Source: a virus | IMG/VR virus record: IMGVR_UViG_3300036670_000311 | Location: 1 to 28,795 of that record | Length of the DNA: 28,795 nt | Direction: 5' to 3' (one strand) | Shown here: positions 15,195 through 22,366 of the stretch, one piece after another | Layout of the letters: each line of letters starts with the position of its first letter | How positions within the stretch are numbered: the first letter of the stretch is position 1 | Position numbers and translations under genes: made by a program | The notes under the pieces: generated by a model | The model's database searches: none | What the model was told of the DNA's origin: nothing | What the model saw: the letters and a program-made list of their open reading frames with translations, nothing else

Positions 15195-15491
15195 TTAAAA
15201 AGGTAAATCGTCTTTTTCTGCTTGCGTAATTGGTTGTGCCTCTTTTTGTTCCCAAATTTTACCATTCCCAATAAAAATTCTGTCTATTTTTTCGCCGTTT
15301 TTTCTTCTTTCAGTCTCTTCTTTAGTTGGTGACATTGATACTGAGAAGTCATTGTCAAACTTATCTGGAGTATCATTGTCCCAAGTAGAGATGTTCATAT
15401 ACATTTTACCGTTTTCATGTTTAAATATTCTATCCTTTGGGATATCTGATACACAAATATTTAGAGATCTACTTTTGCCTTGTTTTGCCAT
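15195..15491 (-). CDS. putative small single-strand-DNA-binding-like protein
   Basis: This 98-aa protein is beta-rich with aromatic and basic residues in strands (SLNICVSDIPKDRIFKHENG, YMNISTWDND, IFIGNGKIWE) and ends in acidic QAEKDDLPF. A DDLPF-type tip is the hallmark of SSB C-termini, which recruit replication partners. The primase-ATPase at 10571-13816 ends in a very similar DEDLPF. The rest is shorter than a full OB-fold SSB (about 110 residues plus linker), so homology to SSB is not certain. It belongs to the early/replication operon and is followed by the 60-aa gene. Confidence 0.5.
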   Translation of the reverse strand: MAKQGKSRSLNICVSDIPKDRIFKHENGKMYMNISTWDNDTPDKFDNDFSVSMSPTKEETERRKNGEKIDRIFIGNGKIWEQKEAQPITQAEKDDLPF

Positions 15492-15515
15492 TATTACTTT
15501 AATTTTTTAAATTGA

Positions 15516-15656
15516 TTAATAAAACATTTCTACTATAAAAGTTACCATTGTCATAATAGCAACGCCACATAGAACACCTTTTAAAAAACCAATCATTTTG
15601 CCTTGCTGGTAACCTAATTTATACATCATTGTTAGTTGTTCTTCTTGCTTTTTCAT
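15516..15656 (-). CDS. 46-aa single-pass membrane protein
   Basis: This short gene (MKKQEEQLTMMYKLGYQQGK…) has a charged N-terminus and one hydrophobic segment (about 25-42, GVLCGVAIMTMVTFIV). Its start shares one base with the upstream gene's stop (TAATG), strong support for translation. It is the second gene of the leftward early operon. Its role is unknown; such small early membrane proteins can act in host takeover or exclusion. Confidence 0.65.
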   Translation of the reverse strand: MKKQEEQLTMMYKLGYQQGKMIGFLKGVLCGVAIMTMVTFIVEMFY

Positions 15657-15919
15657 TATTGTATTGATTTTAAAAGTTTTTCTTTTTTGCGTTTTAAATC
15701 CTTCAATTTTTTCTTTTCAATTAAAGCAGCTTCAATGATTGCTTCTTCAATTTCTTCGTGTTCTCTTTTTCCGTTAAAAACTTGTCTTATCATTTCTGAT
15801 GAATGCGTCTTATTAGATGTGTCTTTAACTCCTTTTAATTCTAAAACCGCAATTACATTAGAAGTGTAATGATTGCCAAATAGATTTTTTAGCGCTTTTT
15901 GTTCCCTTTTTGATATCAT
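15656..15919 (-). CDS. putative Cro-like early regulator
   Basis: This 87-aa protein is the first leftward gene opposite the CI-like repressor. Residues 1-50 (QKALKNLFGNHYTSNVIAVL…SSEMIRQVFNGKREH) read as a helix-turn-helix with the 'S..MIRQV.NG' recognition-helix pattern often seen in short Bacteroidota phage regulators. The C-terminal 35 residues are a Lys/Glu-rich helix. Position and size fit a Cro protein that turns off the repressor and controls the early operon. The call rests on context plus a moderate HTH resemblance. Confidence 0.6.
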   Translation of the reverse strand: MISKREQKALKNLFGNHYTSNVIAVLELKGVKDTSNKTHSSEMIRQVFNGKREHEEIEEAIIEAALIEKKKLKDLKRKKEKLLKSIQ

Positions 15920-15943
15920 AGAAATCTATTTTTTATGGTGTTG

Positions 15944-15996
15944 TATTTTTGTTTAACTTGCTAACGCTTTGTATTCGTTCTGCGTTTACAAATATA
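15944..15996. promoter_or_regulatory. lysogeny switch: face-to-face promoters and candidate operator
   Basis: Two Bacteroidota-type -7 boxes face each other: TATTTTTG on the plus strand (15944-15951) toward the repressor, and TATATTTG on the minus strand (15989-15996) toward the Cro-like gene. Between them AACGC (15963-15967) and GCGTT (15982-15986) form a spaced inverted repeat that overlaps the expected leftward start site. Binding there would block the early promoter. -33 boxes are weak, so promoter strength and use are inferred. Confidence 0.5.
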
Positions 15997-16024
15997 GTTA
16001 ATAAATAAATTATAAACCTAGTGT

Positions 16025-16399
16025 ATGGTTAATAAAAAAACTTATATAAAAGAGAGAATTAAACAAGTTGCTGATAATCATAATATTAGTTACAAAAATT
16101 TATTTGATATAATTCAAATGAGTGACTCAGGTTTTAAAGGCGAACATATAAAAAAGCCTATAAAATCGGATGCATTAGTTTATTTAGTAACTGAATTTCC
16201 AGATGTAGACTTAAACTGGGTTTTGACAGGAAAAGAAAAAAAAATCGCTAAAAAAGAAGAAAAAGAAGAAGTTTTGCAGACAAACGAACCGCCAAGTAAC
16301 TACGGAGGTAGTTATTTAGAAAAGTATATAGAATTACTTGAAGAAAACAGAGAATTAAAAAATGAGATTATTGGTTTGCTAAAAAAAACAATAATTTAA
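16025..16399 (+). CDS. CI-like phage repressor with coiled-coil C-terminus
   Basis: This 124-aa protein has an N-terminal helix-turn-helix (YIKERIKQVADNHNISYKNLFDII, then MSDSGFKGEHIKKPI as the recognition region). The following segment, FPDVDLNWVLTGKE, is the usual end of the HTH domain in Bacteroidota phage repressors. The C-terminus (about 100-124) is a leucine-rich helix likely to mediate oligomerisation, where a peptidase S24 domain would be in lambda CI. Hence this repressor is probably not RecA-cleaved. It may be controlled by the antirepressor encoded at 26064-26603. It is divergent from the Cro-like gene. Confidence 0.8.
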   Translation: MVNKKTYIKERIKQVADNHNISYKNLFDIIQMSDSGFKGEHIKKPIKSDALVYLVTEFPDVDLNWVLTGKEKKIAKKEEKEEVLQTNEPPSNYGGSYLEKYIELLEENRELKNEIIGLLKKTII

Positions 16400-16443
16400 A
16401 AATTATTATAAACGAGTTTTTACTTACTAAAAATTGAAAAAGA

Positions 16444-17247
16444 ATGATTTGGATTATAATTTTCGTAGTCGCAATAATATTAGTTTTTAAATATAATAAA
16501 AAAACGAGTTCAGTAAATTCTTCACAAAAAGGATCATTAAAAAAAAAGAAGTTTGAATTTGTAATGAATTCTATTAATGAAGAAATTATTCATAAATTTA
16601 AAAAAGACAGTAAGGGAATTTTAAATTTCAAGATTGATGATACTTCATTAAGATCGTATGTAACCTTAGATAATATAAAAATTGGTTATGTAGAAACTAA
16701 GTTGTTTGAAGAAGCTAGGTATTACATGAATAATTATGATTATATAATAGACACTACAATAACATGTAAAACAATTAAAAAAGTAGATCAAATAGTTATT
16801 TGCATTGTAGTAGTAAAATCTGAATTTGCAACAGATTTACTTTCTAATAATGATGAAAAAGAAGAAATATCTGATGCTTACAGCAATGGTTTTGGTAATG
16901 ATGATTTCTTTCAGTTAAAGAATACCAAATTTGATTCTAAGTACTTGATCCCTAGAAAAGATTTAGCACCAAACGGACATTTATTTTATGGTAAAAAAGT
17001 TGTTATAACTGGCGGCCTTGAAAGTTTTCCTTTTAGAGAAGAGCTCGCAAAACTACTGTGGGAAGTTGGTGCTGATATTGATACAGCTATTGGTAAGTAT
17101 ACAGATATCGCTATTGTTGGGAATTATAATGTAGGACCTAAAAAAATGGAAAAGATAATTGAACAGGGAATTAGAATTATAAGAGAAAAAGAATTAATTG
17201 AGATATTTCCAGAAAGAATTTTAAACAGAAAAGTAGAGAGTATTTAG
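16444..17247 (+). CDS. membrane-anchored BRCT-domain protein
   Basis: This 267-aa protein starts with one membrane helix (about 1-15, IWIIIFVVAIILVF) followed by a basic linker. The C-terminal domain (about 180-255) is a BRCT fold like that of NAD-dependent DNA ligase: GKKVVITGGLESFPFREELAKLL, W at the helix, GADIDTAIGKYTDIAIVG, then the closing helix. The middle (about 55-130) is a mixed domain. Its KIGYVETKLFEEARYYM stretch vaguely resembles the HIRAN core, which I cannot confirm. It lies 44 bases after the repressor on the same strand, so it is probably expressed in the lysogen. It could be a superinfection-exclusion or defence protein; nothing in the phage life cycle requires it. Confidence 0.7.
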   Translation: MIWIIIFVVAIILVFKYNKKTSSVNSSQKGSLKKKKFEFVMNSINEEIIHKFKKDSKGILNFKIDDTSLRSYVTLDNIKIGYVETKLFEEARYYMNNYDYIIDTTITCKTIKKVDQIVICIVVVKSEFATDLLSNNDEKEEISDAYSNGFGNDDFFQLKNTKFDSKYLIPRKDLAPNGHLFYGKKVVITGGLESFPFREELAKLLWEVGADIDTAIGKYTDIAIVGNYNVGPKKMEKIIEQGIRIIREKELIEIFPERILNRKVESI

Positions 17248-17281
17248 ATCTCATTTTAAAAATAAATAAACATAAAAAAAG

Positions 17282-17425
17282 ATGATTCATCAAAAAAATA
17301 GTCCTCAAACAATAGAATTTACCGAAAATGAAAACGGCGAATTATCCAAAGACCTTGAAAACATTATACAAAATGAGGTTGAAATCGTGTCAAAATCTCG
17401 TCAAAACAAATCAAAAAAAGACTAA
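17282..17425 (+). CDS. 47-aa small protein before the attachment site
   Basis: This is an acidic, then Lys/Ser-rich short ORF (MIHQKNSPQTIEFTENENGE…). Its 3' end contains GTGTCAAAATCTCGTCAAA, nearly repeated at the integrase start (GTGTCAAAATCTAGCCAAA). It may be a real small gene of the lysogeny operon, or only a frame across the integrase arm-site region. The remaining gap 17426-17556 holds a palindrome ACTGATAATCAGT (17442-17454) and the att-like sequence. Confidence 0.35.
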   Translation: MIHQKNSPQTIEFTENENGELSKDLENIIQNEVEIVSKSRQNKSKKD

Positions 17426-17482
17426 AATTAATTTGTAACTAACTGATAATCAGTGATAAAATATTGTTAATTTTAAAAATTA

Positions 17483-17499
17483 GAATCCCTTTCTCTCTG
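17483..17499 (+). other. candidate attP core resembling the 3' end of tRNA-Ser
   Basis: GAATCCCTTTCTCTCTG can be read as the end of a tRNA: T-loop …GAAT, T-stem CCCTT, acceptor strand TCTCTCT and discriminator G. A G discriminator and a GGAGAGA-type 5' partner are features of bacterial tRNA-Ser. No tRNA body precedes it, so this is a copy of the end only, as expected for an attP core that rebuilds a host tRNA on integration. It lies 58 bases before the integrase. The GTGTCAAAATCT repeats at 17388 and 17557 could be integrase arm sites. Confidence 0.45.
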
Positions 17500-17556
17500 C
17501 AAGGTTCGTCTGAACCCCTATTAAATAAAGGATTTTAGAACAACAAAATAAAAAGT

Positions 17557-18729
17557 GTGTCAAAATCTAGCCAAATTGTAAACAATAAAATATTTGTAGA
17601 TTACTATCCTGCAGAACTTAAAGAAAATGCAGTTTGGGAAATTGTTTATTATGTAAAAAACCCAGAAACGGACCAGCTGGTACGAAAAAGGAATCGAGTT
17701 AAACCTTTGGTTAAAATTTCTGATAGAAGAAAGATTGCAAAGATTATGATTGCAGAAATTAACAAACGTTTAGAAAGTGGTTGGAATCCCTTTTACCAAA
17801 ACAAAGGAACTAAAGAGCTTATTAAATTAACGGATGTCTGCAAAGTGTACGTAAATAGAATTGAAAAAGAATTTGCTTCTGGTAATATTAGACAAGATAC
17901 TAGAAGAACGTATGTTTCTCAAATTGCACAACTAGAAAAATATCTTATTCATTCTGAGAATATAAGTATGTTCTGTTTTAAATTTAATGCAGATTTTATT
18001 GATGGATATTTAGATTATATCAGATATGAAAAGAATTTATCCGCAAAAACTAGAGACAACTACCTTGCCTGGTTAACTACTTTTGCCAATTTTCTACTTC
18101 AAAAAAAATACATTGTTGTAAACCCTACTTCTGGATTTAGTAAAATAAATAAACAGATAAAAACTAGAGTTTTAATAGATCCAAAAACTAGAGATATTAT
18201 TTTTGAATATTGGCTTCATAAAGACACCGCATTTTTAACGCTCTGCCTTTTATGTTATTATTGTTTAATTAGAAGAACAGAAATTACAAAACTAAAAGTT
18301 TTAAATGTAAACCTAGAAAAGCAAACTTTATACATTGATGCATCAGAATCTAAAAACAGAAAAAACGCTTTTGTTACCATTCCAAAACAATTGTTGCCAG
18401 TTTTAGAAAAGCATCTTAAAAATGCGCATCCTTTAGATTATTTATTCTCTAAAAAATATACGCCAGGAGCTGTTCAAATTACACCAAATTCGATTACAAA
18501 AAGATGGTCTTTTATGCGTACAAAATTAAAACTAGCCAATAATATACATTGGTACTCATTAAAAGATTCTGGTATTACAGACTTGCTTCGTGCAGGCGTG
18601 CCTTTAATTTCTGTAAGAGATCATGCAAGGCATCACAGTTCTGCACAAACAGACACCTACACTCCTAAAGATATGAGAAGTGCAGATGCAAATATTTTAA
18701 ATTCTTCTGTAAGATTTAATCAGGATTAA
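17557..18729 (+). CDS. int: tyrosine recombinase (phage integrase)
   Basis: This 390-aa site-specific recombinase, read from a GTG start, integrates the phage into the host chromosome and excises it. An N-terminal arm-binding part (about 1-75) is followed by a SAM-like core-binding domain (about 90-190) and the catalytic domain (about 205-385). Active-site residues visible are Arg in CLIRRTEITKL (R239/R240), Lys in ASESKNRKN (K266), the HxxR box replaced by YSLKDSG (Y333, K336), His in ARHHSS (H359/H360) and the nucleophile tyrosine in TDTYTP (Y368). The K-for-R change is common in Bacteroidota integrases as I recall. It ends overlapping the converging tail gene by 4 bases, with no terminator between. 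Confidence 0.9.
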   Translation: MSKSSQIVNNKIFVDYYPAELKENAVWEIVYYVKNPETDQLVRKRNRVKPLVKISDRRKIAKIMIAEINKRLESGWNPFYQNKGTKELIKLTDVCKVYVNRIEKEFASGNIRQDTRRTYVSQIAQLEKYLIHSENISMFCFKFNADFIDGYLDYIRYEKNLSAKTRDNYLAWLTTFANFLLQKKYIVVNPTSGFSKINKQIKTRVLIDPKTRDIIFEYWLHKDTAFLTLCLLCYYCLIRRTEITKLKVLNVNLEKQTLYIDASESKNRKNAFVTIPKQLLPVLEKHLKNAHPLDYLFSKKYTPGAVQITPNSITKRWSFMRTKLKLANNIHWYSLKDSGITDLLRAGVPLISVRDHARHHSSAQTDTYTPKDMRSADANILNSSVRFNQD

Positions 18730-20468
18730 AGCGTTTCACTTTCAATTTCATACAAATACTGTTCTTCGGATACTCTGCTTTTTGTAATCTTTTTAATAAT
18801 ATGCTTTTTACTGTATTTAAAGCGACCTACTAAAGTTGAGAATTCTTCTAAAGAATGAGCTGTAAATTTATCGGTGTAGGTTTCTGAATTAAGTCTAAAA
18901 TACAACCACTTTTTCCAATATTTTGGATACAATTCTTGCAAAGAAAAGCTAAACCCTTCAACTGCAGAAGCAACAACTGGATACCCATTTGCATCGATTC
19001 CTTTGTACAAAAAAATACCAAAGTTTGCATCTGTATTTCTAACTGCAGTAAAAATACCTTCTCTTTCTTCTATCGGATAAATTGAAATTCCTGTTTCAAT
19101 AGTCCTTATATCTTCTTCTCTAATATCATCAATAGAAGATGCTAAACCCATTTTACCAACAAATATTTCTGAATACGGATTTGAAGTTGTTATCTTATAT
19201 CTTTTTATTTTATTAAATTCTCTTTTCGGATGCTGAATTTCAAAGGCTCGTTCATCATTAAATGTAAGAACATCAAAAAATTCTTCTACATAATTTATTG
19301 CTACAAAATTGGTGTATAAATCAATCTTTAAATTTAACCAATTCTTTAATTTCTCTAAAAAAGCACCAAAAGTAATGTCTGGCATTACTTCGGCCAATGA
19401 AAATTCATTTTTAAAAATGTTTAGTTTTCCTTCTGATTTCTCAAAAGAAAAATTATTAAAATCTTCAATAGTATCATAATTGCCTTCTAATTCTAAAACA
19501 AAGGTTACAACGATAGTACCTGCAGCAACTTCTTTATTGATTGCCAATTCTTGCTGAATAGAATTTGAAGTGCTTTCAAATAAAACAACTGAATCTTGCA
19601 AAATTTTAAAAGTTTTTACAATCGTATCTTTTGGTAAATTAACAGAAACTTTTACGTTATAGGTGCCAATTGCAGTAATTGAAATGACTTTTTCAAATTC
19701 AGATATTAAGGTATTACCAATTAAATATTGATCTGTATGGCTAACAAACACAAAGTTGTTTTCTGTGGATGTTGAAAAGCGTTCTAAATGCTTTTTGGTG
19801 TCTAAAAGCAAATGTGAGTTTTCTTTTCTATGCACAAATCCGCCTACAATTTCTTTTCCTGCAGAACTAAACCCAACCTTTAAAATTTCCATGATATAAG
19901 GAAAAGGAGTTAACACATTTCTATTTAAAACAGTTCCTTCTGCAGATAGTACATTGTTTAAAAAGTTTGACCCGTTATGATTGTTTGTGATACCTAAAAA
20001 GGAATCATAATTTGTTGTTTTGCTAAAACCATCATCAAAAACCATAGGGAAGTTGCAAGAAACTTCTGGCCACGATTTAATAATATAGGTATCTGCCAAC
20101 GCTGCAATATTAGATGCTGTAATTGTTTTAAATGGTAATTCTTTTAAAGGAGTTTCCAATAAAGAAAGTGTTTCTTTACCATAATAAAAAGAACCTTCTA
20201 GGGTTTCATTTTCTGTATCAATTACTAAATAGGCATCTTCAAATTTTGTGTCAATAAATAGTTTTCCTTCATATTGTAAACTGTAATTCGCCACGTTTTC
20301 AACATCAATCAAGCCTAATTTTTTTGATGTTTCATCATCCAAATCCATAGAAAAAGGAGGCGTATAATTTTTGTAAAAAGCATCAAAGAAAAAAGAACTT
20401 TCTTCAATAAACTTAATATTTAGGTTTGTAACATTTAAAGTAAAATTGGCTCCGTAAAAGATGATCAT
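18726..20468 (-). CDS. putative tail tip / baseplate hub protein
   Basis: This 580-aa protein, last in the leftward tail operon, overlaps the upstream 633-aa gene by 4 bases. It is beta-rich throughout, with regions of aromatic and acidic residues, and its C-terminal ~180 residues (from DITFGAFLEKLKNWLNLKID) read like the hub proteins that attach to the tail tube in Bacteroidota phages, ending in the basic RFKYSKKHIIKKITKSRV. The order tape measure, distal-tail-like, hub fits siphovirus tails. I do not see a lysozyme or peptidase motif. The call is by position and composition. Confidence 0.5.
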   Translation of the reverse strand: MIIFYGANFTLNVTNLNIKFIEESSFFFDAFYKNYTPPFSMDLDDETSKKLGLIDVENVANYSLQYEGKLFIDTKFEDAYLVIDTENETLEGSFYYGKETLSLLETPLKELPFKTITASNIAALADTYIIKSWPEVSCNFPMVFDDGFSKTTNYDSFLGITNNHNGSNFLNNVLSAEGTVLNRNVLTPFPYIMEILKVGFSSAGKEIVGGFVHRKENSHLLLDTKKHLERFSTSTENNFVFVSHTDQYLIGNTLISEFEKVISITAIGTYNVKVSVNLPKDTIVKTFKILQDSVVLFESTSNSIQQELAINKEVAAGTIVVTFVLELEGNYDTIEDFNNFSFEKSEGKLNIFKNEFSLAEVMPDITFGAFLEKLKNWLNLKIDLYTNFVAINYVEEFFDVLTFNDERAFEIQHPKREFNKIKRYKITTSNPYSEIFVGKMGLASSIDDIREEDIRTIETGISIYPIEEREGIFTAVRNTDANFGIFLYKGIDANGYPVVASAVEGFSFSLQELYPKYWKKWLYFRLNSETYTDKFTAHSLEEFSTLVGRFKYSKKHIIKKITKSRVSEEQYLYEIESETL

Positions 20469-22366
20469 TCTTCTGTAGTATTAAAATTGATATCAAATGA
20501 TTGAAAATTATCCAAAGAAGTAAACGTTGGTACTTCGGATGTTGAAGGAATTACAGCAACTGTGATGCCTTGCGTTTGTAAATACAGGTTTTTAGAACTT
20601 AGCATATTATAAATCATCTCTAAAGATTCTTTTGTACGTACAATGCCAGTATTTACTTTGTAGCTTCTTGGTTTTAAAATCTCTAAAACCTTGTTTTTTG
20701 TAGTGTGTTTACTGTCACCTCTAAAAGTGGCTGTTTTTCTTTTGATACCTGCATCAATAGCAACTTCACCGGTTAATTCTAAAGCATCAAAACAGCCGTT
20801 TTCATTTTCCCAAAAAACCATAGTATGATCTACGCCTTCATCAATAATAACAACTGTAATTGTTTCGCCTAAAAAAGTGATGTTTAATTCGTGGCCTTCC
20901 CAAAAATTACCCATAGAGGCAATAGGTATTACAACTGTATAAAAGTCTTTATCTGCAGAAACCGAATCAGTAACATTTATTGTTTTGGTAATTGTGCCGG
21001 TAATTTCAATATTGCCAGAACTAGCGTTTTCTGATAAAACAGAAAAACACAATGTTGCTTTTGTGGTTAAAAATATCGTTCTTGAAATTTCACTTAATAA
21101 ATTGGTTGTTGGCTTGTATCCTTTTATAAATTTCAATCCGTTTACAGATGAAGTAGCTACAATTGCTTCTGTAAATAGTTCTTTTTCATGCAGTTCTATA
21201 TTTAATAATAAAGGAAAATAAGGCTGAAAAACGGCCGTTTCTGCCAAGCCTATTAAAAACTGATCTCCTATTATTTTTTTAGGAATTAAACCAATATTTC
21301 TTTCTGCCAAACCTTTAAAGAATGGCAATTCTACAGTATAATTAAATAAAACAGAATTGTAATTAGTAGTGTAATTTAGTTGCATAAAAGTATCTAATCT
21401 GCTACTTTTTAAAGAAAGTGTGTTTTCTTCTTCTGTAAATAAAAGATTGGTGTTTGATGGTGTTTGAGCAGTAACATCGTAAACAGTTAGCGTAATTATA
21501 ACTGTTTTAACAACTGCACCGCTTGTAATGGTAATTGTTGCATAATGTTCGCCTTCTGCCAATGCAGTTAATGCAGCATTGTTTAACAAAGCAGCTTGTA
21601 TTACTTGCGGACCAGCAACGCCAGAAGTAGTTGGTAAATTTACCCAAGTTTCATTTACAGATGCTGTAAAAGTAGTTGATGCGTTTAATTCTATATTTTT
21701 TGATGGGGGTATTGTGCCACCTACAGTAAAACCAAAACTTAAATTTGTTGGTGAAACATATAAATAATCTGTGCCCGTATTGGCATCTGTAACGGTAAAG
21801 TTTACAGCAATTGTTTTAGTAGTAACCCCATCGTTTACTGTAATTGTATCTGTATAACTGCCAGAAGTTAAACCGGTAGTAATTACAGAAACATTAAAAC
21901 TACCAGAACCCGAACCAGAAGCAGTTGAAAGTGATAACCAAGCAGCGTTTTTAGCTAATGTCCAATCGTTTTCTGATGAAACAGAAATTAATTTACTAGA
22001 TGGTGCTGTGCCACCTATTTGGTAATTGTAAGAAATATTGGTGGGTGAAACGCTTAAAACAATGGTATCTTCTACGGTAATATTTAAAGTAATATTACCA
22101 ACTGTTTTATTTTTTGATAAATCTACATCATATAATTCTACAGTTAAAGAAAACGTATTTAAACCAACGGCCAAAGAATCTGCTCCTGGCGCTTTTAATC
22201 TAATTTTTACAGTTTCTAAAGTTGCATCGTACAATTCTAAATAATTTGCATAAATAGCAGGGATTGTTGGCACAGAATTAAAAACAACATCGTGCGTTAA
22301 CAATACTGCAGGAGGTATGGAGTTGTATTTTTTGTAGGTAAAATTTACATTATTTGGCGTAATCAT
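20465..22366 (-). CDS. tail protein with tandem BACON/Ig-like domains
   Basis: This 633-aa protein follows the tape measure with a one-base overlap. The N-terminal ~300 residues are three beta-sandwich repeats, at roughly 5-98, 105-192 and 202-297. The second and third begin VSPTNISYNYQIGGT and VSPTNLSFGFTVGGT, carry a central Trp (WLSLS, WVNLP) and end in TITV…K strand pairs. This is the layout of BACON domains, which in Bacteroidota and crAss-like phages occur in surface or tail proteins. The C-terminal ~330 residues are a different beta-rich region that presumably joins the tail. A role as a distal-tail adhesin contacting host glycan is plausible. Confidence 0.65.
   Translation of the reverse strand: MITPNNVNFTYKKYNSIPPAVLLTHDVVFNSVPTIPAIYANYLELYDATLETVKIRLKAPGADSLAVGLNTFSLTVELYDVDLSKNKTVGNITLNITVEDTIVLSVSPTNISYNYQIGGTAPSSKLISVSSENDWTLAKNAAWLSLSTASGSGSGSFNVSVITTGLTSGSYTDTITVNDGVTTKTIAVNFTVTDANTGTDYLYVSPTNLSFGFTVGGTIPPSKNIELNASTTFTASVNETWVNLPTTSGVAGPQVIQAALLNNAALTALAEGEHYATITITSGAVVKTVIITLTVYDVTAQTPSNTNLLFTEEENTLSLKSSRLDTFMQLNYTTNYNSVLFNYTVELPFFKGLAERNIGLIPKKIIGDQFLIGLAETAVFQPYFPLLLNIELHEKELFTEAIVATSSVNGLKFIKGYKPTTNLLSEISRTIFLTTKATLCFSVLSENASSGNIEITGTITKTINVTDSVSADKDFYTVVIPIASMGNFWEGHELNITFLGETITVVIIDEGVDHTMVFWENENGCFDALELTGEVAIDAGIKRKTATFRGDSKHTTKNKVLEILKPRSYKVNTGIVRTKESLEMIYNMLSSKNLYLQTQGITVAVIPSTSEVPTFTSLDNFQSFDINFNTTEE

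Noticed and set aside
17483-17499. Complete tRNA-Ser gene
   Set aside because: Only the T-loop/acceptor end is readable; there is no matching 5' acceptor, D-arm or anticodon upstream, so it is treated as an att core.
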